Shown in pieces: positions 43,953-52,770 of a stretch of DNA of 64,000 nt. The notes below the pieces were generated by a model. The model saw only the letters and a list, made by a program, of their open reading frames with translations, was not told the DNA's origin and did no database searches. Made by a program: the position numbers and the translations under genes. The stretch is from the NCBI GenBank assembly GCA_023269545.1, contig JAHFTB010000004.1, forward strand, positions 79,828 through 143,827, read 5' to 3'. The first letter of the stretch is position 1. The number at the start of each line of letters is the position of its first letter. This DNA comes from Verrucomicrobiota bacterium. Lineage in GTDB: Bacteria > Verrucomicrobiota > Verrucomicrobiia > Chthoniobacterales > Xiphinematobacteraceae.

Positions 43953-44918
43953 TTAAAATTCTAATACTCGTCGAAGACTCGACGTGATGGCAAGAGCTGT
44001 GGGCCGATGTGAAGACCAAAGATCGGGATGAAAGGGCACCGGAGTTTCCTTTGCATTCAGTCTTTGCGGGGGAGCATCCAACAGGCCGTATCCTTCCGAT
44101 GCCACACGCGCAATGACTTCCGCGGAAACACCACCCCACGACCATGCTTCTCCTACACAAAGTAAACGGCCTGTACGCGCAACCGAAGCAAGAATCGCAT
44201 CCGTATCCAATGGTTTCACACATCGCAGATCCACCACTTCAATTTCATAGCCGTCAGCCACAAGTTCTTCAGCAGCAGCCAGAGATTCGTGCACCATAGC
44301 ACTATAGGTGACCACCGTAACGTCTCGCCCTTGGCGCGCAAGTCGTGCTTTCCGTGCGGGGACCGCTTCGTGAGGCAATGATTCCGCTTTTAAGTGATTG
44401 TAGAGCAATTTATGTTCGCAGAAAATTACCGGATCGTCGATAGCGATTGCTTCCAGCAACATGCTATAAGCATCTTCCACTGTAGCCGGTGTCATTACAA
44501 TCAGGCCAGGATAGTGAGCATAGATTGCTTCCATACTTTGACTATGGAAAGGCCCGGCCCCGGAGGTGCCTCCGGAGGGTAGACGAACGACAATGGGACA
44601 AGGCACTGCAGTGCGGTAGAAAAGCGTGGCAGCCTGATTCACAATCTGGTTGAAACCGCATGTGGAAAAATCGGCAAATTGCATTTCCACAATAGGCCGC
44701 ATCCCTTCAATTGCTGCACCAATAGCTATCCCCACAATAGCATCCTCACTCAGTGGGGCATCCAATACACGACCGGGAAATTGCGAAGACAGATTTTTAG
44801 TTGCCTTAAAGGCTCCACCAAATCCCCCGATATCTTGTCCGTATAAAAAAACTCTCGGATCAGCTGCCAATGCGTGAGCCTGCGCTTCGCGAATCGCTTC
44901 CAAATATGTAACACTCAT
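43953..44918 (-). CDS. 2-oxoacid dehydrogenase E1 component, beta subunit
   Basis: Beta subunit of the heterotetrameric TPP-dependent E1, probably for pyruvate. Starts MSVTYLEAIREAQAHALAAD, with GQDIGGFGGAFKATKNLSSQ (about 26-45), LDAPLSEDAIVGIAIGAAIEG (about 52-72) and CPIVVRLPSGG. YSAMVHESLAAAEELVADGY begins the C-terminal transketolase-like domain. The frame is open 16 codons upstream, but those overlap E1alpha. The ATG at 44918 overlaps the E1alpha stop as TAATG, showing translational coupling. Length 321 is normal. Confidence 0.92.
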   Translation of the reverse strand: MSVTYLEAIREAQAHALAADPRVFLYGQDIGGFGGAFKATKNLSSQFPGRVLDAPLSEDAIVGIAIGAAIEGMRPIVEMQFADFSTCGFNQIVNQAATLFYRTAVPCPIVVRLPSGGTSGAGPFHSQSMEAIYAHYPGLIVMTPATVEDAYSMLLEAIAIDDPVIFCEHKLLYNHLKAESLPHEAVPARKARLARQGRDVTVVTYSAMVHESLAAAEELVADGYEIEVVDLRCVKPLDTDAILASVARTGRLLCVGEAWSWGGVSAEVIARVASEGYGLLDAPPQRLNAKETPVPFHPDLWSSHRPTALAITSSLRRVLEF

Positions 44919-45943
44919 TATTCTGAAAAATTGTCCCGCAGCTCGACTTGAGACAGCGCATTCCAATCTTCCTCCGCAGGATTTGGTGTAGGCTCACGTA
45001 AAACCTTGGCAACAGCAATCTCTATATCCTCGGAAAGGGCTTTTCGCCAATCAGACAGTTCTGATTGAGAAACCCAGGAACGCTCTATAAGGATTTGTTC
45101 AGCTAGTTGCAGACAATCACGTCCATGGGGACTCTGGCGATGAGCGGGATCCACATAACTGGCATCATCATGTTCTCCATGTCCCACTAATCGGAGGAGA
45201 GAGGCAACCACTAATTGAGGGCCCCCTCCTTCACGGGCTGTTTGCACTGCCTTGCCGACCACTCGGAGACACTCCTCCAGATCGGTGCCATCCAGCTCAT
45301 AGCCGGTCACTCCATAACCCACAGCTTTATCCACAAGGTTCTTACATGCAAATTGTCGGCTATTCGGTGTGGAATAAGCGTATTGATTGTTAGCAACAAG
45401 CAATACGAGAGGAACTTTTTCTACAGCTGCTGCATTTAAACCTTCATGAAAAGCTCCTGTGGAGGTACCTCCATCCCCGATACAAGTCCCCCCCACCACG
45501 CTGGTTTCGCCACGAAAACGTCGAGCCATGAGGGCACCGACTACCAACGGAATCATGGCGCCGAGATGGCTAATCATGGCATAATAGCCTTCGCGAGGAA
45601 AACCACGGTGAATATTGCCGTCCCTTCCTCTCATCGGCCCCAATTGAGAGCCAAGATAAGTCCTCAAGGTATCCAGAATCGTATCCCCAAAAGCCATACG
45701 GCCAGCTTGATCACGAATGAGGGGCGCATAAATATCCCCTTTTTGCAGATGAATGCCTAGCGATACACTCAGGGCTTCTTGTCCTTTTCCAAGGAAGACT
45801 CCTCCTTTAATTAATCCCGAGCGGTACAAACTCGCCAATTTTTCCTCGAGCACTCGCGCCGCTGACATAAAACGATATGCTCGAATAAAATTGTCTTGAG
45901 TGGATTTTTCTAACCGCGAGTCCAAGTCGGATGACGCTAGCAT
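44918..45943 (-). CDS. 2-oxoacid dehydrogenase E1 component, alpha subunit
   Basis: TPP-binding subunit that decarboxylates the oxoacid, probably pyruvate. The TPP motif GDGGTSTGAFHEGLNAAAVE lies near 156-175 with VANNQYAYSTP after it. HRGFPREGYYAMISHLGAMI (about 112-131) and GYGVTGYELDGTDLEECLRV are family segments. Length 341 is normal. It heads the E1alpha-E1beta-E2 operon on the minus strand, with one-base and 21-bp junctions. No regulator or lipoate gene lies next to it. Confidence 0.92.
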   Translation of the reverse strand: MLASSDLDSRLEKSTQDNFIRAYRFMSAARVLEEKLASLYRSGLIKGGVFLGKGQEALSVSLGIHLQKGDIYAPLIRDQAGRMAFGDTILDTLRTYLGSQLGPMRGRDGNIHRGFPREGYYAMISHLGAMIPLVVGALMARRFRGETSVVGGTCIGDGGTSTGAFHEGLNAAAVEKVPLVLLVANNQYAYSTPNSRQFACKNLVDKAVGYGVTGYELDGTDLEECLRVVGKAVQTAREGGGPQLVVASLLRLVGHGEHDDASYVDPAHRQSPHGRDCLQLAEQILIERSWVSQSELSDWRKALSEDIEIAVAKVLREPTPNPAEEDWNALSQVELRDNFSE

Positions 45944-46060
45944 TCCAGCAACCCTAAAGAATTCTTGGGGCTTACTGCAAATATTTCGTAAGCAAATTTA
46001 ATAAGTTCGTGGTGGGTAGTTCGCAACAACTGATGAGTTCGCTATGGGACACCTTTTCGG

Positions 46061-46762
46061 ATGACTATACAAGCATTTCCCCCCTCCTCTGCGATCCCAA
46101 TATGGAAGATGAAGTCTCGCGATAAAGTGGTCACCTTGCTTCTCAGAAAATATGGGTACACATTTTCTGAGGAACTGGGCATCAAATTGGAGAACAATAC
46201 CCCTTCCGTTCTTTTTCGTTGGCTTTGTGCCACATTGCTTTTTTGCGCCCCTATCAGCAATAAAATCGCTCGGGCAGCCGCTACAGCACTATTTCAACAT
46301 CACTGGACTACCGCACAAAAAATGTTGGCATCCACGTGGAAGAAACGCACTGCGGTATTAAATCACTCCGGATATGCGCATTATGACGAAAAAACCTCGC
46401 GTACATTAGCAGATATTGCGCAATTTCTCCTGGATCATTATCAAGGGGATTTGCGCAACCTCCGAGCGGCTGCACAACACGATCCTTCCCGCGAACGCGA
46501 ATTAATTATGGAATGCAAAGGTATTGGAGAAGTCGGTGCCAGCATCTTTTTTCGAGAAATCCAAACAGTCTGGAAAGAACATGCTCCGTTTGCTGATGAA
46601 CTGTCTTTAAAAGCGGCACGCAAACTGAATCTGCCCACCCATGCCAAAGAGTTATCTAAATTAGTTCCTCAAAAACAATTCCCTCAGTTGCTCGCAGCAC
46701 TGGTGCGATGCCACCTCACGAAAGATTTTTCCACCCTCTTGGCTGCAGCTGAGTCAGTATAG
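46061..46762 (+). CDS. Endonuclease III/HhH-GPD-like protein without an iron-sulfur motif
   Basis: Helical protein of 233 residues with a helix-hairpin-helix-like ECKGIGEVGASIFFREIQTV (about 149-168), followed by an Asp in PFADELSLKAARKLNL where DNA glycosylases carry the catalytic Asp. The catalytic Lys of true endonuclease III (L-P-G-V-G-x-K) is not present: it reads CKGIGEVGA. The C-terminal 4Fe-4S Cys motif is also missing. It is therefore a divergent member, possibly a DNA-binding or monofunctional glycosylase-like protein; enzymatic activity is unproven. A later ATG at 46109 is an alternative start. It stands alone between E1alpha and a glycosyltransferase. Confidence 0.65.
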   Translation: MTIQAFPPSSAIPIWKMKSRDKVVTLLLRKYGYTFSEELGIKLENNTPSVLFRWLCATLLFCAPISNKIARAAATALFQHHWTTAQKMLASTWKKRTAVLNHSGYAHYDEKTSRTLADIAQFLLDHYQGDLRNLRAAAQHDPSRERELIMECKGIGEVGASIFFREIQTVWKEHAPFADELSLKAARKLNLPTHAKELSKLVPQKQFPQLLAALVRCHLTKDFSTLLAAAESV

Positions 46763-46798
46763 CGAAATGCTTGGGGATTCAGTATCGATCTGTTCTTA

Positions 46799-47953
46799 TT
46801 ATCCTAATATGCGCTTGAGCGTTTTTGTGGCTTCGAAATACTCCATGGCACATTCGCGCGCCTTTTTGGAAAAGTGATCCCAATCCCGCATCACTCGTTG
46901 CACCGCTTCGGTGGCTCCCTCTAAATCAGCCACAAAGAACATTCCGGAATCCGCAGGCAGATAAGAAGCAGCTCCTGTATCCTCTGTAATGACAGGTCTC
47001 CCCATTGCAAGAAAAGTGGCTCCTCGATCACTGATCCAACCCGTTTGCAAATACGTATCAATCCCTTTGACAGCGGTAAATTCCGCAAGAGCTCCCGCAA
47101 GATATTTGCGATATGCATGGGAGGTCCCTGCCACGCGATGCGGATCAACCACTTTCCATCCCAGACTTTCTAATCTTTCCTTGGCCAGATCATTTTTGGT
47201 CATATTCATCGCCAATTCCATATGAGCCTGTGGCACTTTGTTAGGTAGACCCAAAAATTTTTCGAATGTAGCCTTTTTGGAAAAGTCTTTCCATTCTCCA
47301 TCCATCAACATGTCGTTTTTCCAATACCATTGTCCCACCGTAGTAAATTTTGGCTTGGGAGGACGTGGAACGGGACGGTTCAGGTGAGTATCGACGAGGG
47401 GAAAGAATGTGCGCCACGAAACATGCTGTTTAGGTAAACGACAGCTACTGTCATTAATATTGAGTCCGATTGTCCAAAATTCCTGATGAGAGGATTGCCC
47501 CAGCTCCACTTCCTTCATCCAGTAGGGAACCTCACCTGGATCCAGATCACACAGTACGCGTTTGTCGAAACGATTGAGGAGAGGAGGCTGAATGGAATAG
47601 CAGAGGTTAAGAAGAATATGGGGCGCTTCAAACAACCGAGAAAATGCCTTGGATTCCATACCGTAATAAGACATCGCATCCCAAGCATTCTCGTCATTTG
47701 CTTTTTCCTGGAAAAGCAGACAGTAATTTTTCTGCAATCCAGCGTCTCGCATTCGTCGCTCAAAAATTCGAATCCGTCGCTGATCCTCTATCGGGTCGCT
47801 GCAGCTGATAAGAACTTCCATCCAAATGAATTTCCTATTGAGCCTCTGCAGAGCCAGGGCCCATTGTAGAGGAACAGAAAAATTTCCACCTCCTTCCGGG
47901 TACTTTGCGGCAAATTGACAACCAAGAAAAACGAATTCAGAAGCAGCGGACAT
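46799..47953 (-). CDS. Glycosyltransferase, GT-B fold, CgeB-like (paralogue 1)
   Basis: Protein of about 384 residues with a GT-B-like pattern. The C-terminal half contains YRKYLAGALAEFTAVKGID, GWISDRGATFLAMGRPVITEDTG and YLPADSGMFFVADLEGATEA, the arrangement of CgeB-type transferases. The N-terminal half begins FVFLGCQFAAKYPEGGGNFS. The frame is open to an ATG at 48013; the ATG at 47953 is preferred because the sequence after it resembles an N-terminal strand. It is divergent from a clear paralogue starting at 48105. Donor and acceptor are unknown. Confidence 0.7.
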   Translation of the reverse strand: MSAASEFVFLGCQFAAKYPEGGGNFSVPLQWALALQRLNRKFIWMEVLISCSDPIEDQRRIRIFERRMRDAGLQKNYCLLFQEKANDENAWDAMSYYGMESKAFSRLFEAPHILLNLCYSIQPPLLNRFDKRVLCDLDPGEVPYWMKEVELGQSSHQEFWTIGLNINDSSCRLPKQHVSWRTFFPLVDTHLNRPVPRPPKPKFTTVGQWYWKNDMLMDGEWKDFSKKATFEKFLGLPNKVPQAHMELAMNMTKNDLAKERLESLGWKVVDPHRVAGTSHAYRKYLAGALAEFTAVKGIDTYLQTGWISDRGATFLAMGRPVITEDTGAASYLPADSGMFFVADLEGATEAVQRVMRDWDHFSKKARECAMEYFEATKTLKRILG

Positions 47954-48104
47954 TAAAATAACATCATTATTTACAAATTTCTTTCTTCTGACAAAGAATT
48001 TTATGGAAACCACCCAATTATCCTGCTCTTAATCAATTTGTTATAAGGCATCCTTTCTATCCGAAACGAGCTGACAAGTGGCAGGTTTATCGTATGGTAC
48101 TCCC

Positions 48105-49247
48105 ATGCGAATCGTTGTCAGTGGTCTCATCGGTCAATACGCTTTTGGCGGAGTGGCATGGGACTATATCCAATATCTACTTGGATTTCATGAACTGGGA
48201 CATGAGGTTTGGTATTTGGAAGATACTGGAAATTGGCCCTATCATCCTGTAAAACAGGAAGCTACATCAGATTGCTTGCAAAATGTCGCTTATGTACAAC
48301 GTGTTATGGAAGCATTCGGATTCGGCGACCGGTGGATCTATCGGAATGAAGCTGACAACACTTACTACGGAGCCGCCCCACTTGCAGACAAAGTCTTAGC
48401 CGAAGCAGATGTACTGGTAAACGTCTCCGGAGCATGCTGGTTGCGTGACGTGACCGCCCGTATCCCTTGTAAGCTTTTCCTTGATGGAGATCCTATGTTT
48501 ACCCAATTGGGGCATAAAGAAAAGAAGGAAAATACTGAACTGCTTCTCGGATATACCCGGTATTATACCTTTGGTCTCCATGTGGGACAAGTCGACTGCA
48601 AGGTTCCCACAGGGAAAATTCGATGGTTGCCCACTGTGCAACCTATCTCCCTTTCCCATTGGGAAAAAAAAGCGACTCCGTGTGATTTTTCAGATGCCTG
48701 GACTACCGTGATGAACTGGGCAAGTTATCCTCCCAAGGAATTTCAAGGACAGCTTTATGGTCAGAAAGACATGGAATTTCTGAAATGCGTGGATTTACCT
48801 AGTCTCAGCCCGGAAAGATTCGTCGTCGCAATGGGCCAGGGAGTTGGCCGAAATCGGCCTACTCAAGAGCTACTGCGTCGAGGCTGGACCATCCTCGAGC
48901 CCCACGAAATATTGCCGGATTACGAAAGCTATCGTTCCTTTCTCATCAATTCCAAAGCGGAATGGAGCATTGCCAAACACGGTTATGTAGCTGCAAACAG
49001 TGGGTGGTTTAGCTGTCGAACCGCATGCTATCTGGCGGCGGGGCGGCCGGCAGTAGTGCAAGAGACTGGCTGGAGTCACCACTTACCAGAAGGAGAAGGA
49101 ATCCTCAGTTTTCGAACCATAGAAGAGGCTGCGAACAAGATTCGTAGAGTGTCCGAAGATTATTCGCGGCATAGTACCGCCGCACGGCAGTTCGCAAGAG
49201 ACCATTTGGATGCTCCCAAGGTTTGCAATCAACTTCTGGAGGGATAA
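48105..49247 (+). CDS. Glycosyltransferase, GT-B fold, CgeB-like (paralogue 2)
   Basis: About 380 residues, starting MRIVVSGLIGQYAFGGVAWD, a typical GT-B N-terminal strand with a Gly-rich loop. The C-terminal part aligns by eye with the divergent neighbour: YRSFLINSKAEWSIAKHGYV, GWFSCRTACYLAAGRPAVVQ and HHLPEGEGILSFRTIEEAA. A GTG at 48078 is an alternative start, nine codons earlier. The gene stands 152 bp from the start of its paralogue, with a shared intergenic promoter region. Probably a cell-surface glycan gene; the substrate is unknown. Confidence 0.72.
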   Translation: MRIVVSGLIGQYAFGGVAWDYIQYLLGFHELGHEVWYLEDTGNWPYHPVKQEATSDCLQNVAYVQRVMEAFGFGDRWIYRNEADNTYYGAAPLADKVLAEADVLVNVSGACWLRDVTARIPCKLFLDGDPMFTQLGHKEKKENTELLLGYTRYYTFGLHVGQVDCKVPTGKIRWLPTVQPISLSHWEKKATPCDFSDAWTTVMNWASYPPKEFQGQLYGQKDMEFLKCVDLPSLSPERFVVAMGQGVGRNRPTQELLRRGWTILEPHEILPDYESYRSFLINSKAEWSIAKHGYVAANSGWFSCRTACYLAAGRPAVVQETGWSHHLPEGEGILSFRTIEEAANKIRRVSEDYSRHSTAARQFARDHLDAPKVCNQLLEG

Positions 49248-49296
49248 TGGATGATACCTGGTCATTTTCTGATTCTGGCAAATGCTGCTCAGTCAT

Positions 49297-49602
49297 TTAC
49301 AGCCACTCATCCTTCTGAAGCTTCTTCGGCTCGTTGACAGCATCGAGATCCTTCAACTCGGCTTCTTCTACCGAGGGCTTTTCTTCCAGTAGTTCCAGTT
49401 GCCCATCACTGAGTGCTTCGCTCTTTCTTCCGTATTTCTTGATTCTTTCCAGCCTGATGAGTTCTTTCAGTGTCTGAACTTCTTGTTCCAAATGATTTTT
49501 ATGCGCTATCAGCTCCGTGTTAGTTTTTTCGAGTTCCTCGGCTTTCTGTGCTCTCAGGTTGAGCTCTTTATATTCAGTAATTGGAAGCCTGATCACTGCC
49601 AT
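49297..49602 (-). pseudogene. IS66-type transposase TnpC, N-terminal fragment
   Basis: The 101 residues match the start of IS66 TnpC proteins: a leucine-zipper helix (LRAQKAEELEKTNTELIAHK, LEQEVQTLKELIRLERIKKY) followed by GRKSEALSDGQLELLEE. Full TnpC is about 500 residues with zinc-finger and DDE domains, which are absent, so this is a remnant. The upstream 330 bp contain no intact tnpB or tnpA. No inverted repeat ends were identified. Confidence 0.65.
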
Positions 49603-49935
49603 AATTAAGTACCTCTAATATCAGACGCTTTTTTTTGTTTTCAAACGTTTATGTGCTTTCTTCAACTTTTTTTCTCCACCACTTTTTTGTTAGTGTTTGG
49701 GTAAGTTGCAGTCCATCGACTAGCGCTATCCATTCTGCTTCGCTACTCAATGTGCCGAAAATCACTGCCATTTTCTGGGAAAATGGGACACGTAAACCTA
49801 GCGGTACAGCACTACGTTTATTAGCCGTAGCTTTACGGTTTTCAGAAAAGATGGATATTTTTCTACTGGGATGGTTCTCAGCAGAATGGAAACAGAGGTC
49901 GTAACTATAGCGTAAAACAATCCATTATCATTCCA
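49603..49935. other. Region between the IS66 remnant and tatC (333 bp)
   Basis: Reading the minus strand, one frame is open from about 49926 to a stop at 49649-49651 and contains VPLGLRVPFSQKMAVI and EWIALVDGLQLTQTLTKKWW. The end of this frame lies just upstream of the TnpC remnant and could be a decayed IS66 orfA-type gene, but the similarity is weak. No tRNA, repeat family or intact gene is visible. Confidence 0.35.
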
Positions 49936-50745
49936 CTATGGGGGTGGTCCATGGCGTGATACATCCTTAGTCGACTTCCTTTCAACAAAAGCAGCAATCC
50001 AAATACATATTTCATAGAGTGCATACATGGGACCCGCCATAAGAAAGAAAGTAAATAGATCGGGCGTGGGAGCAATAATCGCTGCCAAAACAAGAATGAC
50101 AATCAACGCGAATGCGCGAGTTTTTCTTAAGAACGCAACACTGACCCAACCCAATTTAACAATCAGCAATACCGCAAGAGGCAATTCAAAAGCCAATCCA
50201 AAAGCAATAATAAACTGGGTGACAAACGTATAGTATTCGCGAACGGTCCACGTCGGCTGCCAATTCATCGAACGGGCATCGCGGAAGAAAAAGGCTAGCG
50301 CATCGGGAAGCACCACAAAATAGGCAAAAGCAGCTCCCGTAAGAAAAAGAAGCGTACAAAATGCTCCTGCGGGAAATAACAGCCGTTTTTCGCGAGGGGT
50401 GAGTGCAGGCACAATGAACTCCCCAAGAAAAAGAATGAGCAAAGGAAACGCGAGCACCAAACCGGCGTAAAACGACATTTGGAAGGAAACCGTCATCGAG
50501 TCAGCAACTCCTAAGGACTGCAAATGAGCAATGCGAGCGGAATCCAACGCCATGAGAGGACGCTGTAATAAATTTGCTAAACCGGTGCGGAAGGCAAAGC
50601 AAAGGAGTACCATGAGCACAAGCACTACCGCCATCTTGATAAGCATACGTCTCAGATCCTCAAGATGATCAAGGAAAGGTTTGGGCTGATCCTGATTTTC
50701 TCGAAATTCCAAAAGTTTGCGCAAAAATTTCATACCGGGAATCAC
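49936..50745 (-). CDS. tatC: Twin-arginine translocase subunit TatC
   Basis: Six-span inner-membrane component that recognises twin-arginine signal peptides of folded proteins. The N-terminal FLDHLEDLRRMLIKMAV carries the conserved Glu and RR motif. Other hallmarks are FLGEFIVPALTPREKRLLFPAG, FAYFVVLPDALAFFF and FAFALIVILVLAAIIAPTPDLFTFF. Length 269 is slightly above the usual 240-260. TatA/TatB are not adjacent. It lies 10 bp after the NUDIX gene, in a minus-strand run with argH. Confidence 0.93.
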   Translation of the reverse strand: MIPGMKFLRKLLEFRENQDQPKPFLDHLEDLRRMLIKMAVVLVLMVLLCFAFRTGLANLLQRPLMALDSARIAHLQSLGVADSMTVSFQMSFYAGLVLAFPLLILFLGEFIVPALTPREKRLLFPAGAFCTLLFLTGAAFAYFVVLPDALAFFFRDARSMNWQPTWTVREYYTFVTQFIIAFGLAFELPLAVLLIVKLGWVSVAFLRKTRAFALIVILVLAAIIAPTPDLFTFFLMAGPMYALYEICIWIAAFVERKSTKDVSRHGPPP

Positions 50746-50755
50746 TGAGAATATT

Positions 50756-51313
50756 TTAGAATGAAATACTTCCCCTGGCAGCTAATCTCGCAAAAATAGC
50801 CAGTGTATTAGCATCTACGATTTCCCCACAAGAAACCATGCGTCGTAGTTCTGAACAGGAAAAGGCGCGGCATTCTAAAATTGCTTCCGTGGCCTCAGGA
50901 GTCGCACCACCAGCTCGCGGTTGCACTTCTTCTGCCAAAAAAAGGTGACATTGCTCGGAAGTCAGTCCCGGAGAACTAAAGAAATGGCCAAGCGGTATTA
51001 AAGGCTTGTGAGTTTCCACACCCGCTTCTTCAGCTAGCTCCCGGTGAGCTGTTTGTAAAAGACAGCCCCTATCATCAGCATCAGCTTGGCCTGCCGGAAA
51101 TTCCCAAATTTCTCTGCGGATGGAAACGCGTTCCTGACGAATAAGAAGAAAATCTCCATTGGGAGTGAGAGGAGCAACCACAACTGCTTGCGGTCTGCGA
51201 ACCACATACCACTCAATACCATTCGGACATGAAGGAGTGGAAATCACCTCCTCATAAAGAGAGAGAAAAGGACGTTCGAAGTGGCTTTTCTCTGATATTA
51301 GTTCCCAGGCCAT
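50756..51313 (-). CDS. NUDIX hydrolase, ADP-ribose pyrophosphatase-like
   Basis: Small hydrolase of 185 residues. The Nudix box is present but atypical: GQADADDRGCLLQTAHRELA, then EEAG, keeping the core REL..EEAG residues while having two extra residues between Gly and REL compared with the strict consensus. The N-terminal strand WYVVRRPQAVVVAPLTPNGD and the FFSSPGLTSEQCHLFLAEEV segment resemble ADP-ribose/NADH-type NUDIX enzymes. The ATG at 51313 is 3 bp after the argH stop, so the two are coupled. Substrate unproven. Confidence 0.85.
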   Translation of the reverse strand: MAWELISEKSHFERPFLSLYEEVISTPSCPNGIEWYVVRRPQAVVVAPLTPNGDFLLIRQERVSIRREIWEFPAGQADADDRGCLLQTAHRELAEEAGVETHKPLIPLGHFFSSPGLTSEQCHLFLAEEVQPRAGGATPEATEAILECRAFSCSELRRMVSCGEIVDANTLAIFARLAARGSISF

Positions 51314-51316
51314 TAT

Positions 51317-52687
51317 TCAGTTTTCTTTCAAAATGCGCGTCCAATACCCTAGGCGATCTTCGATATTGGAAGGTGCGGGAGCCCCCACGGCACGCCTATG
51401 ACTCATGGCCTGTTGAAGATTAAAAACCGATGCCACATCCGATTCAAATAGAGGAGAGATCGAATAGAGTCGCTCTATCGGAACTCGATTCAAAGGGACC
51501 TTTAATTGTATGGATTCAGCAACCACCCGACCCACGGCTTCATGTGCCTGGCGAAATGGCATTCCTTTGAGTACCAGATAATCAGCTAAATCCGTGGCGA
51601 GCAGCATGGGATCAGCAACAGCAGCGGAAGCTCGCTCTTCTCGCACGCGGGCCGCATCGAGCATTTCCGCAAATATCGAAAGAGCCAGATCAGCAGTGTC
51701 TATGGAATCAAAGACAGCCTCCTTATCCTCTTGAAGATCACGGTTATATGTCATGGGAAGACCTTTCAGTGTGGTCAGTAGGGAAAAGAGATTCCCATAG
51801 AGTCGTCCTGTTTTGCCTCGCGTGAGTTCTGCAATATCAGGATTTTTTTTCTGAGGCATCAAACTGGAACCCGTAGTATGACGGTCACTCAATTCCAAAA
51901 ACCCGAATTCCTCAGAAGTCCACAAGACAATATCTTCACTTAATCGAGAGAGATGCATCCCTAGGATCGCCAGGGCGGAGAGGAGTTCACAAGCGAAATC
52001 ACGATCGCTTACGGCATCCATACTATTTTGGGTCACGCGAGAAAAACCGAGCTGCCGCGCAATCAGTTCACGGTCCAATACAATAGTAGATCCGGCAATG
52101 GCTCCGGAACCCAGCGGCAACTCATCCATCCTGGCTGCACAATCAGTCAGGCGTCCGATATCGCGAGCCAACATTTCCACATAAGCCAAAAGATGATGAG
52201 CAAAAAAAACTGGTTGTGCTCGTTGAAGATGAGTGTATCCGGGAATGCAAACTTTGGAGTGGCGCGAAGCAAGGCGCAGGAGGCTGCGTTGGAATTCTGC
52301 ACCTAATTGACACAACCTGGCAATGGCGTCTCTCAAATAAAGACGGAGATCCAATGCAACTTGATCATTCCGACTACGAGCGGTATGGAGCTTTGCTCCG
52401 GCTGGGCCGATACGGCGGGTTAACTCGGCCTCGATATTCATATGAACATCTTCCAATTGAGTATTAAATAAAAATTCGCCCTTCTCGATTTCTTTCTCAA
52501 TTTCTAGCAGTCCCTTTTTAATGAGAGATTGCTCATCCTTCGTCAAAATTCCCGCTACAGTCAGGGCCTGGGCGTGCGCCAAGCTACCTTGAATATCGTG
52601 TTGATAGAGACGCCAATCGTACGATACAGACTCTGTGTACTGCTGAAGAAGCTGGGATGGTTCCTGCGAAAATCTACCCTTCCACAT
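51317..52687 (-). CDS. argH: Argininosuccinate lyase
   Basis: Last step of arginine synthesis: splits argininosuccinate into arginine and fumarate. Homotetramer of the fumarase/aspartase superfamily. The superfamily signature GSSLMPQKKNPDIAELTRGK includes the catalytic Ser and the MPQKKNPD core (about 279-298). Other segments are HTARSRNDQVALDLRLYLRD and GYTHLQRAQPVFFAHHLLAY. The start gives WKGRFSQEPSQLLQQYTESV, a typical argH N terminus. Length 456 is normal. No other arg gene is in the window apart from carA, far away. Confidence 0.96.
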   Translation of the reverse strand: MWKGRFSQEPSQLLQQYTESVSYDWRLYQHDIQGSLAHAQALTVAGILTKDEQSLIKKGLLEIEKEIEKGEFLFNTQLEDVHMNIEAELTRRIGPAGAKLHTARSRNDQVALDLRLYLRDAIARLCQLGAEFQRSLLRLASRHSKVCIPGYTHLQRAQPVFFAHHLLAYVEMLARDIGRLTDCAARMDELPLGSGAIAGSTIVLDRELIARQLGFSRVTQNSMDAVSDRDFACELLSALAILGMHLSRLSEDIVLWTSEEFGFLELSDRHTTGSSLMPQKKNPDIAELTRGKTGRLYGNLFSLLTTLKGLPMTYNRDLQEDKEAVFDSIDTADLALSIFAEMLDAARVREERASAAVADPMLLATDLADYLVLKGMPFRQAHEAVGRVVAESIQLKVPLNRVPIERLYSISPLFESDVASVFNLQQAMSHRRAVGAPAPSNIEDRLGYWTRILKEN

Positions 52688-52770
52688 GATATGAGAGCAT
52701 TAAAATAGTAATCTGCCTCCAGTGGAGGCCGAAGAGCGAGAAGAAATTGCCGGATCGGTGCCTTATCGGA

